The notes below the pieces were generated by a model that was not told the origin of the DNA, did not search any database, and saw only the letters and a program-made list of their open reading frames with translations. 34,909 bases of DNA from Patescibacteria group bacterium. Lineage in GTDB: Bacteria; Patescibacteriota; CPR2; UBA1875; CAIMLA01. This document shows, piece after piece, positions 1-8,809 of this stretch (positions are counted from its first letter, which is position 1; each line of letters opens with the position of its first letter). Location of the stretch: the NCBI GenBank assembly GCA_028718325.1, contig JAQUMB010000008.1:1-34909 (forward strand). The letters are read 5' to 3'. The position numbers were made by a program, and so were the translations under genes.

Positions 1-3000
1 ATTTATTATTACCTCGATCTATGCTATTGGTTGGATTAATATAATGTCCATTTATGTTGTAGCTGTTTTTAATATCTAGGTAGTCTACATCTATGGTGCC
101 TTGGGGATTTATAAATGATTGGGTTCCCTCAATACTGCTCCTTATTAATATTTGATGGTTTACATCACCTTTTGCAAAGAATTCACCTTGGATGGTTGTG
201 GTTTTGGTCGCCTCAAAAATTAAAGTTTTGTCTGAAATAATAGGAGGATCTATTTGGGCATATTGGACATCAGGGATACCAGTATATGAATTGCTAGTAT
301 ATCCACCGACGACGTAGACATATCCATTCCAAACTCCACCCCATTGATCTACTACTGGGGTAGAGATGTTTGATCCTGTGTCTTGCCAAGCAGTAATTTC
401 GTGATCCGGACCAACTATTGTATAAAAAACATTGGTTATTTTATTGTGGGTATCGTCCCTTTCACCACCGACTAAATAAATTTTATTTCCACTCACTGCC
501 ACCGTTGAATATGAGACTGGATATGGCAATGCCATGCTGGATGTTGTCCAAACACCAAGCGAACCATCCAGGAAGTTGATAGTTGAGTATTGCGTGTCTG
601 AATAATAAACGGTTGGGTCAGGTGATATGCTACCATAACCGCCTGTGATATATAAAAAGTCGTTGTACACGAACGCCACTAACTCTTCACGACCTCCGAC
701 AAACGTATTAGCGGCTAAAGAAAAAGTTCCCACCGAGCCATCATCAGGATCAAGGGCAGCATACTCAATTATATTTGTATCAGAAGTTCCGTCGTATCCA
801 CCAATTACATACAGATAGCCGTTGTAGGCCAAGGAAGCTTGATACCCGCGATAGGAACTAAGTTCGTTGGTTGCAATGGCCCAAGTTCCGATTGAGCCAT
901 CTGAATTAATCTTTGCATATTCAACATCGCTATAATCATTGTTGTTATCAAACCCGCCTACCAAATACAGATATCCGTTATAAACTGCGGATGAATGATA
1001 TGCTCTAGCCTTATTTAATAGATTAGGACTTGTGGTCCAATCACCGACTGTGCCATCTTCATTAATCTTTGCATAGCGCACAGTGTCTAAATAGTCATCC
1101 CAGCCACTACCATAACCATATCCACCGAGTACATAGATATAACCGTTATATATTTCTACCGTATGACCTTCGATACCAATATCGAGAGATGCTATGTTGC
1201 TAAAATCTCCTAAAACTTTTTGTCGGTTGTCTACTTTGAAATTATAAAAAGTAGTTGAACCATTAATTTGTTGCGCGTTCGCGCCGGCAAACTCAATTGT
1301 TCCATTATTGTGGTAGAATCCAACGTTTATTACATTACTTGGGTTTTCATTTGTGAAATCACCATAAATTTCCCAAATCCCAGGGGTGGCCGTAACAATA
1401 GAAGTGGAGTCATTGATAAAGTCGCCATTAAATATCCACGTACTTGGGTTTGTACCAGCGATTAAACTCGATCCTAATGTGTTGTTAAAATTTCCGATTA
1501 TTTTAATAGAACCGGTACTAGAATTTCTAAACATCGCGCCTCTATCATTTACGACATACCCACCGACATAAATATCGCCCGCTGTTGATGTAATAAATAA
1601 GGAAGCACTGGTTTGGTTCGTAACATTGCCAAGGATTGCTATCTTTCCACTAGCTCCGCCATTAAACATACTGCTTCCGTTCTCATTCAAAAGATTTCCA
1701 TCTATCAAAATCTTTCCAATGCCTGATGTGCTGTTGTATAAAGATGAGCCATTTGTATTTGTTACAGATCCATGAACTTCGATGATTCCATCAACGGTCG
1801 CGTTGTAAAATGAGCTTCCATTGGTGTTTGTTAAATTTCCATCAATAGTAAAATGTGGGCTTAAAAATATTGCACCTCCATCATTTATAACGTCTCCGTG
1901 AAAATAGACAATTCCCCCATCGGTAGTAAACAGGCTTAATGAATTTACGGTATTGCCCATTATTGTAATATCCCCATCCGGGAAAACACTGTTCGTGTTC
2001 GTTAAGTCACCGCCAATTGCCAACGAACCCGGACAAAAAATTGAGCCTTCGTTTACGACATCTCCGTCAATTCTCAAATCACCAAAGCCTGTTCCACTGC
2101 CAACATTAAAAGATGAAAAACCATGATTATGAAGGTATCCATAAACCGTAATGTCTCCTCCATTGGTAAAAACTGATGCTGAGTTGTCCAAATCGCCTGT
2201 TATTAAAATATTCCCTGTTTCTGTAAAAATTCCACCACTATTTTGAGCGTTTTGTAGTTGAATACTATAAGCTCCCGTGGTAAAAATACTCCCTGAATTA
2301 TTAGTTGTTCCTGTTATTGCAATGCTACCATTGGTCGCCATTAACGTACCTGTATTTGTAATAAACCCACCAATGTTTATGGTTCTCCCAAAAACAATAT
2401 CACCATCAACTAGGGCATAGCCATTTACCGTAAGATCGTGGCTATCTGCTCCCACACCTAGCGGTAAAGTTATGCCGTCTTCTATTAATAAGTTTGCTGA
2501 GATGCTGATATTCTCATTAACAGTTATGGTTCCCGTGTACCCAACGCTACTCCCGGTATATGTTTGATAAAAGTAAAGTAAATTAACATTCACCGGAACA
2601 TCTATTGTCACATCTTTTAAGCCCGTGCTATCAAATATTGCCGCATCCTCTGCCCCTGGAATATCCAAAGCTGGAGACCCGTTAACTAACCAATTGCCAG
2701 CCTCTGACCAATTGTTGCTAATCCCTAGACCCGACCAATAATATACTTCGCCGTGAGCGAATAAAGCAGTTACGTTTATATCTGACTGGACGTTTAAGTC
2801 AGTCCTCGAAAGAGTCATAACCCCATCACTCCAACCAAGAAAATAATAACCGTTTACAACGTCGGGCTCTGCTGTAACCAGAGTTCCATCCACACCATAG
2901 TTTACTGTTTGCGGGGTAGTGCCATGAATGTGGCTATTCGGCCCTGCTGTATAAGTCAGAGTATAAACACTAGTAAACAAGGCTTCGATGGAATGATTCG

Positions 3001-6000
3001 CAAAAACGTTATTGAATATATAGTTATCGACCGCGCCTACTGAGACTCCATCTATCAATACGTCAGATACTCCATACCCACTATTTGGATTCATGACGAA
3101 ATTAATCGATGTATCAAATTCAACCTCTTGATTACTTGATGGCACAATCTGCCCATTTGATCCTGACGAAACGGTGATAGTATATGTATCAATAGCAAAG
3201 AAAGCAGTAATTGAATGATCTGCCTGAACATTACTAAAGGTATAAGAACCAAGTGCGCCGTAAGAAACCCCATCTACTAATACATTTACGATATGATAAT
3301 AAGAGTTCGGTGTTATTGTATATGTCTGATTCCCGCCTGAAACTATTATAGTTTGTCCGTTTGGCGAAATAGCCCCGCCCTGCCCGGCGAAAGATGAAAT
3401 GGAATATGTTGCGCTCGTTGTAAAGTATGCGACGATGGTATGCGCGGAGATCACGTTTGTGAAAGTATAATTCGTTATAGCCCCAACTGAAACGCCATCT
3501 ATTAGAACATTACTAATTCTATAACCAGGGTCAGCGCTAATTGTAAATAGTTGTGAATCACCTTGATTAACACTAACTTCTCCTACAGGAGATATACCGC
3601 CATTTGTCCCTGCCGAGGAAATAATGGTGTGGACATCCCACCAATTTATATTGTTACCAGAATCAACAGAGCCGGCTGGATTGATGACTGTTGCGTTAAT
3701 ATTTGATGAATCCTTGACATCAACATTAGAAACATATCTTGTCCCTTGTGGGTCTATATTAAATCGTGTTCCACTACTTGTGCTCCTGAGCAAAGCCTTG
3801 CCGTTACTTGATCCTTCTAGCGTGAAGGTGCCCTCTATGATTTGAGTGGTGTTGGCCTGGATGTATAGAGTAGCTGGGGTTGAATGGTTTATTGACCACG
3901 GATTGATTGTTCCGTCTAGATTGAAGGTCGTATAAGAGTTTTGTGAAACATAATCAGATTCGTAGTCCCACCCGCCAAACTCATATAGATAACCATTATT
4001 TATGTTGACTGTTTCTTGTGCTACTTTATAGCCCAACGATTCAGTTGCAGACCATGCCCCAATCGAGCCATCATCGGTATCTATAAGAGCATATTGGACG
4101 CCTGCCAAGGCGTCATTCCAATCGTCTCCGCCTATAACATAAATATAGCCATTATTGATAACCGCACCAAAGGTAGCTCTAGCTGTATTAAAAGAAGTTG
4201 TACCTTGCCAAGCATTTATTGTACCGTCAATATTTATGCTCGCGTATTCTACGGTATCATAAACGTCTGTGCCATCATAACCACCCAAAAAATACAAATA
4301 ACCATTACTTGCCAGCATTTGGTGATACTCGCTAACGCGTGTTAATGAAGTCGTTGTCGACCAAGCTTCCAAGGCTCCGGTGATTAGATTTATCTTTGCG
4401 TATTGAACATCATCAAGCTCTCCTGAATCACTATATCCTCCAGAGATATATACATACACATTTTCACTGTCATAAACATATACAGTTGTTGCAAAGTCAG
4501 AGCGAGGAGTAGTAAAAGAATTTGCTAATTGCCAATTGCTTATCGTGCCATCTTCGTTAATATCTCCATACTCTACATCGTTGAATAAATCACTGTTTTG
4601 GTTTGACCCTCCTAAAACGTACAAATGACCATTATAGGCGAACGCGCCAAAAGATGTTCTCACTTGTGACATGGAGGTTGTCGGTACAAACTGCCCGATA
4701 GACCCGTCGCTGTTTATCTTTGCATATAAAACCCTGTCTACTCTGTCCCAATTTTCATCCGCTCCGCCTATAGAATATACGTAACCATTGTACACAACCG
4801 TTTGTTGCTCATTCATTGCCGGGGGTTTAGTTTGGTTGTGAGTTAAATTATAGAATGTCGTATTTCCCGAAAGGGTTTGGCTAGATGCCCCAACGCCGAT
4901 ACCGATTAAATTAATCGTCCCGTTATTATGATAGAAGCCAATATTTTGGATACTATTTGAGTTGTTATTTGTAAAGTTTTTACTTAACTCCCAGGTTCCC
5001 GAAGTCGCAGTGACTATCGAAGTGGCATCATTTAAGAAATTGCCAACAAAGGACCATTGCCCTGAGCCACCTAATAAAAAACTACCATTTAGGTTGTCAA
5101 AACCATTAGAGACAATCAGCGTACCTGTACCTAAATGTTTGATACTACTTGAGTGATTGTTGGTAACGGTTTGACCAAATTGCATCATGCCCGGTCCGGA
5201 AGAAATATATATCTGACTACTGTTATCATTGACCAGCAGGCCATTGACAGTAATTCCCGAGATATTGTTACCGTCCTGGACATATACCCTTCCGCCATGG
5301 TCATTGGTAAGTGACCCGGAAAAATATATATTGCCTTCAGCATTTGGCCCAACGTAAATATCGCTGTTATCGTTTATGACAGTGGAGTCCATACCAATAC
5401 TAGAGTTGGTACTATAAATAACACCATGGTTTTGATTAGTCAGACTTCCATTGAACCATAAACTATTTGAACCTGTATGATAGATTTGCGCATTGTCATT
5501 GATGACTGTGCCAAACTGGGTGTTTATTGTCCCTGCAGCATATATTTTTCCGCCATTATTGTTATGAATAACCGGTATTGATAAAAACGCACTGCCAGTC
5601 ACATATACTTCTGCGTTATTGTTAGTCAAAACTGCATCACTTAGAACGATACCTCCTATCGTTAAACCAGAGCTTGCAGCTATTACTGTGTTATATATTT
5701 TTCCGCCATTTTGATTAGTAATGTCAATGCCTAAATATATTGCTCCATAACCCCACTGACCAGCGCCATCCCCTCCGACAGATCGTATTATGCCGCCATT
5801 GTTATTTAGGCTAGTGTTGTGATTTAGCCTCGTTATAAAAATATCACCGCTGCCTAAAGTTTCCATTGTGCCCGTGTTTGTTACATTCCCGCCTTGATCA
5901 AGATAGATATCGCCTACTGTCGTTCTGATTAAACCGGCGTTGTTAAGATCGGCACTTACAAGAAGAGCTTCAAAGTTGTCGACTCCATAGTTTCTAACCA

Positions 6001-6568
6001 CCGTGCTATTTATAATCACTTCCCCGGTAGCACTATTGTTAAAATATGTCAGCTGACAAGGAGTATAGGTGGCATTACTATTTACATTAAGTCTTCCATT
6101 ATTGGTAAAGTTTAAATTCAACAACTTTGCCGGGTCTTCTATGTTTATGATCCCGTTGTTAACAAGTTGAGACCCGGCACCAAGGCTAGAAAAAGTTCCC
6201 CCCGTAATGTTTACGACCGCCCCATTTTGAATCGTTATCGTTCCGGAGTTACTGACATTGGCTGTGGCATTTACGTTATAACCACTTTCAATCGTAACTG
6301 TGTCACCAACCAGAGGCACCCCATCCGGATTCCAGTTTTCCGGTTCCGACCAATTATTAGTAGCTCCCCCTCCATCCCAAGTTTTGGCTGCAGCATAGGC
6401 TTTATTTACAAAGACAAAATTAAGTATAAATAAAGAAATAAGTACAAAAAAAGAGGCAACACAAATACGAATAAGCCCCTCATGCGTGGATTTACTTCCT
6501 TCTGCCGGTAGTTCCCTTCCCGTTTTGCGAAAAGAACTGCTCCTTGGCATAATAAAGTTGTTAATCAT
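1..6568 (-). CDS. Giant secreted surface protein with beta-solenoid, Kelch and InlB-type repeats (C-terminus beyond left edge)
   Basis: One frame stays open from ATG at 6568 to the left edge, at least 2189 residues, and its stop is outside the window. Residues 35-60 form a hydrophobic segment ending in KAYAA, read as an export signal with an unusually long N-region. Then come a GGATNNWSE motif (about 67-75), a long stretch of short Asn/Gly-rich strands typical of beta-solenoids (to about 570), six Kelch-type blades with NGYxYxxGG motifs (about 590-880), four InlB B-type repeats (about 983-1270), a second NNWSEAGNW motif (about 1280), a second solenoid (to about 1770) and six more Kelch blades (about 1810-2107). 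The frame was checked at many repeat motifs. It is probably an adhesin or other cell-surface protein. ATG 6568 sits directly behind a G-rich Shine-Dalgarno stretch; the next in-frame ATG at 6550 is a possible alternative start. Confidence 0.88.
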   Translation of the reverse strand, partial: MINNFIMPRSSSFRKTGRELPAEGSKSTHEGLIRICVASFFVLISLFILNFVFVNKAYAAAKTWDGGGATNNWSEPENWNPDGVPLVGDTVTIESGYNVNATANVSNSGTITIQNGAVVNITGGTFSSLGAGSQLVNNGIINIEDPAKLLNLNFTNNGRLNVNSNATYTPCQLTYFNNSATGEVIINSTVVRNYGVDNFEALLVSADLNNAGLIRTTVGDIYLDQGGNVTNTGTMETLGSGDIFITRLNHNTSLNNNGGIIRSVGGDGAGQWGYGAIYLGIDITNQNGGKIYNTVIAASSGLTIGGIVLSDAVLTNNNAEVYVTGSAFLSIPVIHNNNGGKIYAAGTINTQFGTVINDNAQIYHTGSNSLWFNGSLTNQNHGVIYSTNSSIGMDSTVINDNSDIYVGPNAEGNIYFSGSLTNDHGGRVYVQDGNNISGITVNGLLVNDNSSQIYISSGPGMMQFGQTVTNNHSSSIKHLGTGTLIVSNGFDNLNGSFLLGGSGQWSFVGNFLNDATSIVTATSGTWELSKNFTNNNSNSIQNIGFYHNNGTINLIGIGVGASSQTLSGNTTFYNLTHNQTKPPAMNEQQTVVYNGYVYSIGGADENWDRVDRVLYAKINSDGSIGQFVPTTSMSQVRTSFGAFAYNGHLYVLGGSNQNSDLFNDVEYGDINEDGTISNWQLANSFTTPRSDFATTVYVYDSENVYVYISGGYSDSGELDDVQYAKINLITGALEAWSTTTSLTRVSEYHQMLASNGYLYFLGGYDGTDVYDTVEYASINIDGTINAWQGTTSFNTARATFGAVINNGYIYVIGGDDWNDALAGVQYALIDTDDGSIGAWSATESLGYKVAQETVNINNGYLYEFGGWDYESDYVSQNSYTTFNLDGTINPWSINHSTPATLYIQANTTQIIEGTFTLEGSSNGKALLRSTSSGTRFNIDPQGTRYVSNVDVKDSSNINATVINPAGSVDSGNNINWWDVHTIISSAGTNGGISPVGEVSVNQGDSQLFTISADPGYRISNVLIDGVSVGAITNYTFTNVISAHTIVAYFTTSATYSISSFAGQGGAISPNGQTIIVSGGNQTYTITPNSYYHIVNVLVDGVSYGALGSYTFSNVQADHSITAFFAIDTYTITVSSGSNGQIVPSSNQEVEFDTSINFVMNPNSGYGVSDVLIDGVSVGAVDNYIFNNVFANHSIEALFTSVYTLTYTAGPNSHIHGTTPQTVNYGVDGTLVTAEPDVVNGYYFLGWSDGVMTLSRTDLNVQSDINVTALFAHGEVYYWSGLGISNNWSEAGNWLVNGSPALDIPGAEDAAIFDSTGLKDVTIDVPVNVNLLYFYQTYTGSSVGYTGTITVNENISISANLLIEDGITLPLGVGADSHDLTVNGYALVDGDIVFGRTINIGGFITNTGTLMATNGSIAITGTTNNSGSIFTTGAYSIQLQNAQNSGGIFTETGNILITGDLDNSASVFTNGGDITVYGYLHNHGFSSFNVGSGTGFGDLRIDGDVVNEGSIFCPGSLAIGGDLTNTNSVFPDGDITIMGNTVNSLSLFTTDGGIVYFHGDVINDGGAIFLSPHFTIDGNLTNTNGSSFYNATVDGIIEVHGSVTNTNGSSLYNSTSGIGKILIDGNLLNENGSSMFNGGASGKIAILGNVTNQTSASLFITSTAGDIYVGGYVVNDRGAMFRNSSTGSIKIIGNFNNTLGSSLIAGTNPSTWIFNGDFINDSTSIVTATPGIWEIYGDFTNENPSNVINVGFYHNNGTIEFAGANAQQINGSTTFYNFKVDNRQKVLGDFSNIASLDIGIEGHTVEIYNGYIYVLGGYGYGSGWDDYLDTVRYAKINEDGTVGDWTTSPNLLNKARAYHSSAVYNGYLYLVGGFDNNNDYSDVEYAKINSDGSIGTWAIATNELSSYRGYQASLAYNGYLYVIGGYDGTSDTNIIEYAALDPDDGSVGTFSLAANTFVGGREELVAFVYNDFLYITGGYGSISPDPTVYYSDTQYSTINFLDGSLGVWTTSSMALPYPVSYSTVAVSGNKIYLVGGERDDTHNKITNVFYTIVGPDHEITAWQDTGSNISTPVVDQWGGVWNGYVYVVGGYTSNSYTGIPDVQYAQIDPPIISDKTLIFEATKTTTIQGEFFAKGDVNHQILIRSSIEGTQSFINPQGTIDVDYLDIKNSYNINGHYINPTNSIDRGNNK

Positions 6569-6600
6569 CTCCCCCCTGATTATTACCGAATTATCTGAGT

Positions 6601-6635
6601 AATTTAAGGATAATCTGAAGATGTTTCGTTGTCAA
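6601..6635 (-). promoter_or_regulatory. Promoter of the giant surface protein gene
   Basis: On the minus strand a perfect TTGACA (6635-6630) is followed after 17 bases by TATCCT (6612-6607). This would start transcription near 6601, giving a leader of about 33 nt before ATG 6568. The -35 match is strong and the -10 moderate. Confidence 0.55.
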
Positions 6636-6648
6636 GTTTAGAACTTTC

Positions 6649-6677
6649 TTGATTAATCTATTTTTCTAAACTATATT
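6649..6677 (+). promoter_or_regulatory. Promoter of the structured RNA
   Basis: TTGATT (6649-6654), a 17-base spacer, then TATATT (6672-6677). Transcription would begin near 6684, just before the GC-richer structured stretch. It lies back to back with the opposite promoter of the surface protein gene. Confidence 0.6.
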
Positions 6678-6683
6678 TTAATT

Positions 6684-7185
6684 GGTACCTTAAGTTTTAA
6701 TGTCCACAAGAGAGGAGAGGCCTTGACGCCAGTAGAGATTCGAGGCAGGATAGGAGCTCGTGACAGACTATCGCGATCCCCTGACCGAAATCCCCGAACA
6801 CGATGCGATCGTGTTGTTATAATCCCGGGTCAAATCATGCCTCGACGACGGCGCAAATTCCGCTCAAGCACCTGATCACATCGAGAAAGGAGTCCCGCAT
6901 GGTAACCCGAGAACGTAAGTTCCCGAGCAAACCGAGGCGGGAGGGGGTGATCTAGGATCTCCTAGTCCTTCGGGGCTAAGGCTGGGGGTAGCTCCGCCCC
7001 AGGGTAATGAAAACTCCTTGAGGAGGAATATGCTACGCTAATCTCCTCGTCGTTCTGTCAACTTAATGGAGGAGCCTGTATGGGCTGGTAGATGAATTCA
7101 TTGATCGCCTAGAACGATGTACGGCCTCAGGCCGGTGAGCATGTAAGTGCTATTTGCAGGTTATAACCTGTCACCGGCCTTTTTC
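6684..7185 (+). ncRNA. Large structured non-coding RNA of unknown class
   Basis: This stretch of about 500 nt has no convincing reading frame and looks richer in GC than its AT-rich flanks. Perfect pairings visible on the plus strand are: long-range TCGAGGCA 6740-6747 with TGCCTCGA 6838-6845; inside it TGACC 6782-6786 with GGTCA 6828-6832; inside that AACACGAT 6797-6804 with ATCGTGTT 6808-6815. Further stems are TCCCGC 6893-6898 with GCGGGA 6937-6942 (enclosing a GAAC-GTAA-GTTC hairpin), CTAGG 6952-6956 with CCTAG 6961-6965, CC-TTCG-GG near 6966-6974, and CTGGGG 6982-6987 with CCCCAG 6997-7002. It ends in a 10-bp terminator. I do not see the signature elements of RNase P RNA, tmRNA, SRP RNA, 6S RNA or group II intron domain V. 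The class is unknown; that it is a stable RNA is an inference from promoter, nested stems and terminator. Confidence 0.7.
7129..7185 (+). terminator. Rho-independent terminator of the structured RNA
   Basis: AGGCCGGTGA (7129-7138) pairs perfectly with TCACCGGCCT (7171-7180), followed by a T-rich run. The 32-base loop holds a further palindrome, CAGGTTATAACCTG (7157-7170). Confidence 0.85.
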
Positions 7186-7501
7186 TATTTAGCATTTTCG
7201 TCTTTCATTTATCAATCTAAAAAATTACTTCTTTTTATTCCCAACCATCAGTTTTCAAGTATATACCACCGAAAATTTGCTTTGTCGCAAGACCGACATT
7301 TTGAGTAAATCAATTTTGATAGTATTCTATAAAATTGATTTAGGATAAAGGAGTTCAAATTTTCTTGATTCTCTGGTTCATTTCTTATCAAGGAGAAATG
7401 AACAAGATGAGGAAATAATTTTTTATCCTTCGAACAAAATGAGAAGTTTGTTTGTATGGACTCCCGTTTTCGCAGGAACGGCATAAACATATGACTGAAT
7501 A
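7186..7501. repeat. Non-coding stretch with inverted repeats and a dispersed 20-mer
   Basis: No gene is supported here. The stretch holds TCCCAACCATCAGTTTTCAA (7239-7258), which recurs exactly at 34765-34784; an inverted repeat AATCAATTTT 7308-7317 with AAAATTGATT 7331-7340; another, GTTCATTTCT 7376-7385 with AGAAATGAAC 7394-7403; and a CTCCCG-TTTTCGCAGG motif near 7461-7475 like widespread bacterial intergenic repeat elements. It may be a composite intergenic repeat, and its hairpins could help end murE transcription. Confidence 0.5.
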
Positions 7502-8809
7502 TTATTTAAGTTCTTTTAATATTTCCTTAATAACTTCTGGCTCATCCCAAGGGATCTTTTTGTTTCCACCCATATTTCTAAACTTTTCATGTCCCATCCC
7601 TGTGATAACAATTGTGTCTCCCTGAGTTGCAATTTCGATTGCCTTTTTGATCGCCTCTCGCCTATCTAAAATGATTTCTATGCCTTTTTTCCGAACAGCG
7701 AAAGCGCCTTCTGCAATTGCATCAACAATTACTGCAGGATTCTCACTGTACGATTCTTCATCAGTGATAATAACTTCGTCAGTCAGCTTGGCTGCCATTT
7801 CGCCGAGTTTTGGTCTCTTTGACTTATCACGATCTCCTGTCGCTCCGAAAACTGAGATAAGCCTACCAGGAGTAACTCTTTTTAACTCTCGAAATAGAAG
7901 TTCAAACGATTCAGGCGTAACCGCATAATCTACAAATATCTTTATCCCGCGTTTATTTGTGATCTCTTCCATTCTGCCCTTAACTAGTTTTACTGATTCT
8001 AGTCCTCCGATAATTTTCTCTGGCTCTATCCTAAATGCTCTGCCTGTCGCATATGCCGCTAGCATATTGTAAACATTAAATTTCGCTGGCAAATTTGCTC
8101 TTACCGGATATTTCTGGTCATTTTCGACTATATCGAATTCCGTTCTATCACCAAACATCATATTGGTTGCCCAAATCTCGCCATTTTCCAGACCATATGT
8201 ATATTTTTTGTCAGCTGCAAAGTCATAAAAATATTTCCATTCCTTATCATCACTATTCACTATTATTGTTTTAGGAAAGCCTTTTTTCTTCGATTTGGCA
8301 AGCCCAGAAAATAATTTTCCCTTAGCGTTTCGGTAGTTTTCCATGGTTTTGTGAAAATTCAAATGTTCTGGCGAGAGGTTTGTGAAAATAGCAACATCAA
8401 AAGCGATTCCCCAAACTCGATGCCAAGCGATGCCTTCGCTTGCAACTTCAATCACCGCATGAGTACACCCTGCATCAACCATTTGCCTTAACAGTTTTTG
8501 CAATTTCCAACGTCCAAGAGTCGTTCGGCTAGTATTATTTTCTATTCGCTTCCCAGCTATCTCAAATGCAACTGACGAAGTCATTCCCGTTTTAATCCCA
8601 TTATTTTTCAAAACTGCTGTTATCAAATCTGCCGTTGTAGACTTCCCATTTGTCCCAGTAACACCGATTATAATCATCTTTTTACCTGGAAAACCATATT
8701 TAATATTCCCCGTAATTGCTAAAAGTAGATGATAATACGGTTGAAATAAACGAAAGATTGGCTTCGGTATTATTTTTCGCCCGACATTCAAGACCGAATC
8801 GAGTTTCAT
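7502..8809 (-). CDS. murE: MurE-like UDP-N-acetylmuramyl-peptide ligase, short form
   Basis: Mur ligases add amino acids to the UDP-MurNAc peptide stem of peptidoglycan in the cytoplasm using ATP. The P-loop GVTGTNGKSTT is at residues 49-59. NLSPEHLNFH with YRNAKGKLF at 145-169 gives the lysine that is carbamylated in this family. GRME is at 278-281. The 435 residues are shorter than the usual 480-500 because the N-terminal domain that holds the UDP-sugar is mostly absent. The DNPR motif that marks meso-diaminopimelate addition is replaced by DEESYSENP at 350-358, and the usual VDYAHTP reads VDYAVTP (293-299). The amino acid added therefore cannot be predicted. The start overlaps the stop of the upstream FemAB-like gene by 4 bases (ATGA), so the two are co-transcribed. 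Confidence 0.85.
   Translation of the reverse strand: MKLDSVLNVGRKIIPKPIFRLFQPYYHLLLAITGNIKYGFPGKKMIIIGVTGTNGKSTTADLITAVLKNNGIKTGMTSSVAFEIAGKRIENNTSRTTLGRWKLQKLLRQMVDAGCTHAVIEVASEGIAWHRVWGIAFDVAIFTNLSPEHLNFHKTMENYRNAKGKLFSGLAKSKKKGFPKTIIVNSDDKEWKYFYDFAADKKYTYGLENGEIWATNMMFGDRTEFDIVENDQKYPVRANLPAKFNVYNMLAAYATGRAFRIEPEKIIGGLESVKLVKGRMEEITNKRGIKIFVDYAVTPESFELLFRELKRVTPGRLISVFGATGDRDKSKRPKLGEMAAKLTDEVIITDEESYSENPAVIVDAIAEGAFAVRKKGIEIILDRREAIKKAIEIATQGDTIVITGMGHEKFRNMGGNKKIPWDEPEVIKEILKELK

Noticed and set aside
1268-6433. Several plus-strand and minus-strand frames of 60-109 residues
   Set aside because: All lie opposite or out of frame within the giant surface-protein gene, whose repeat motifs confirm the coding frame.
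6835-6958. Two tiny frames in the structured RNA (a 12-residue basic peptide from 6837 and an 18-residue peptide from 6899)
   Set aside because: They are too short and overlap the best base-paired stems; there is no independent evidence of translation.
6684-7185. RNase P RNA or tmRNA as the identity of the structured RNA
   Set aside because: There are weak resemblances, such as GAGCAAACCG and TAGATGAAT, but the near-invariant RNase P core (GAGGAAAGTCC and ACAGAA regions) is missing, and no tRNA-like ends or tag frame for tmRNA are seen.
7248-7490. 80-residue frame on the minus strand after murE
   Set aside because: It runs through inverted repeats and a known type of intergenic repeat motif and has no recognisable domain or ribosome-binding site.
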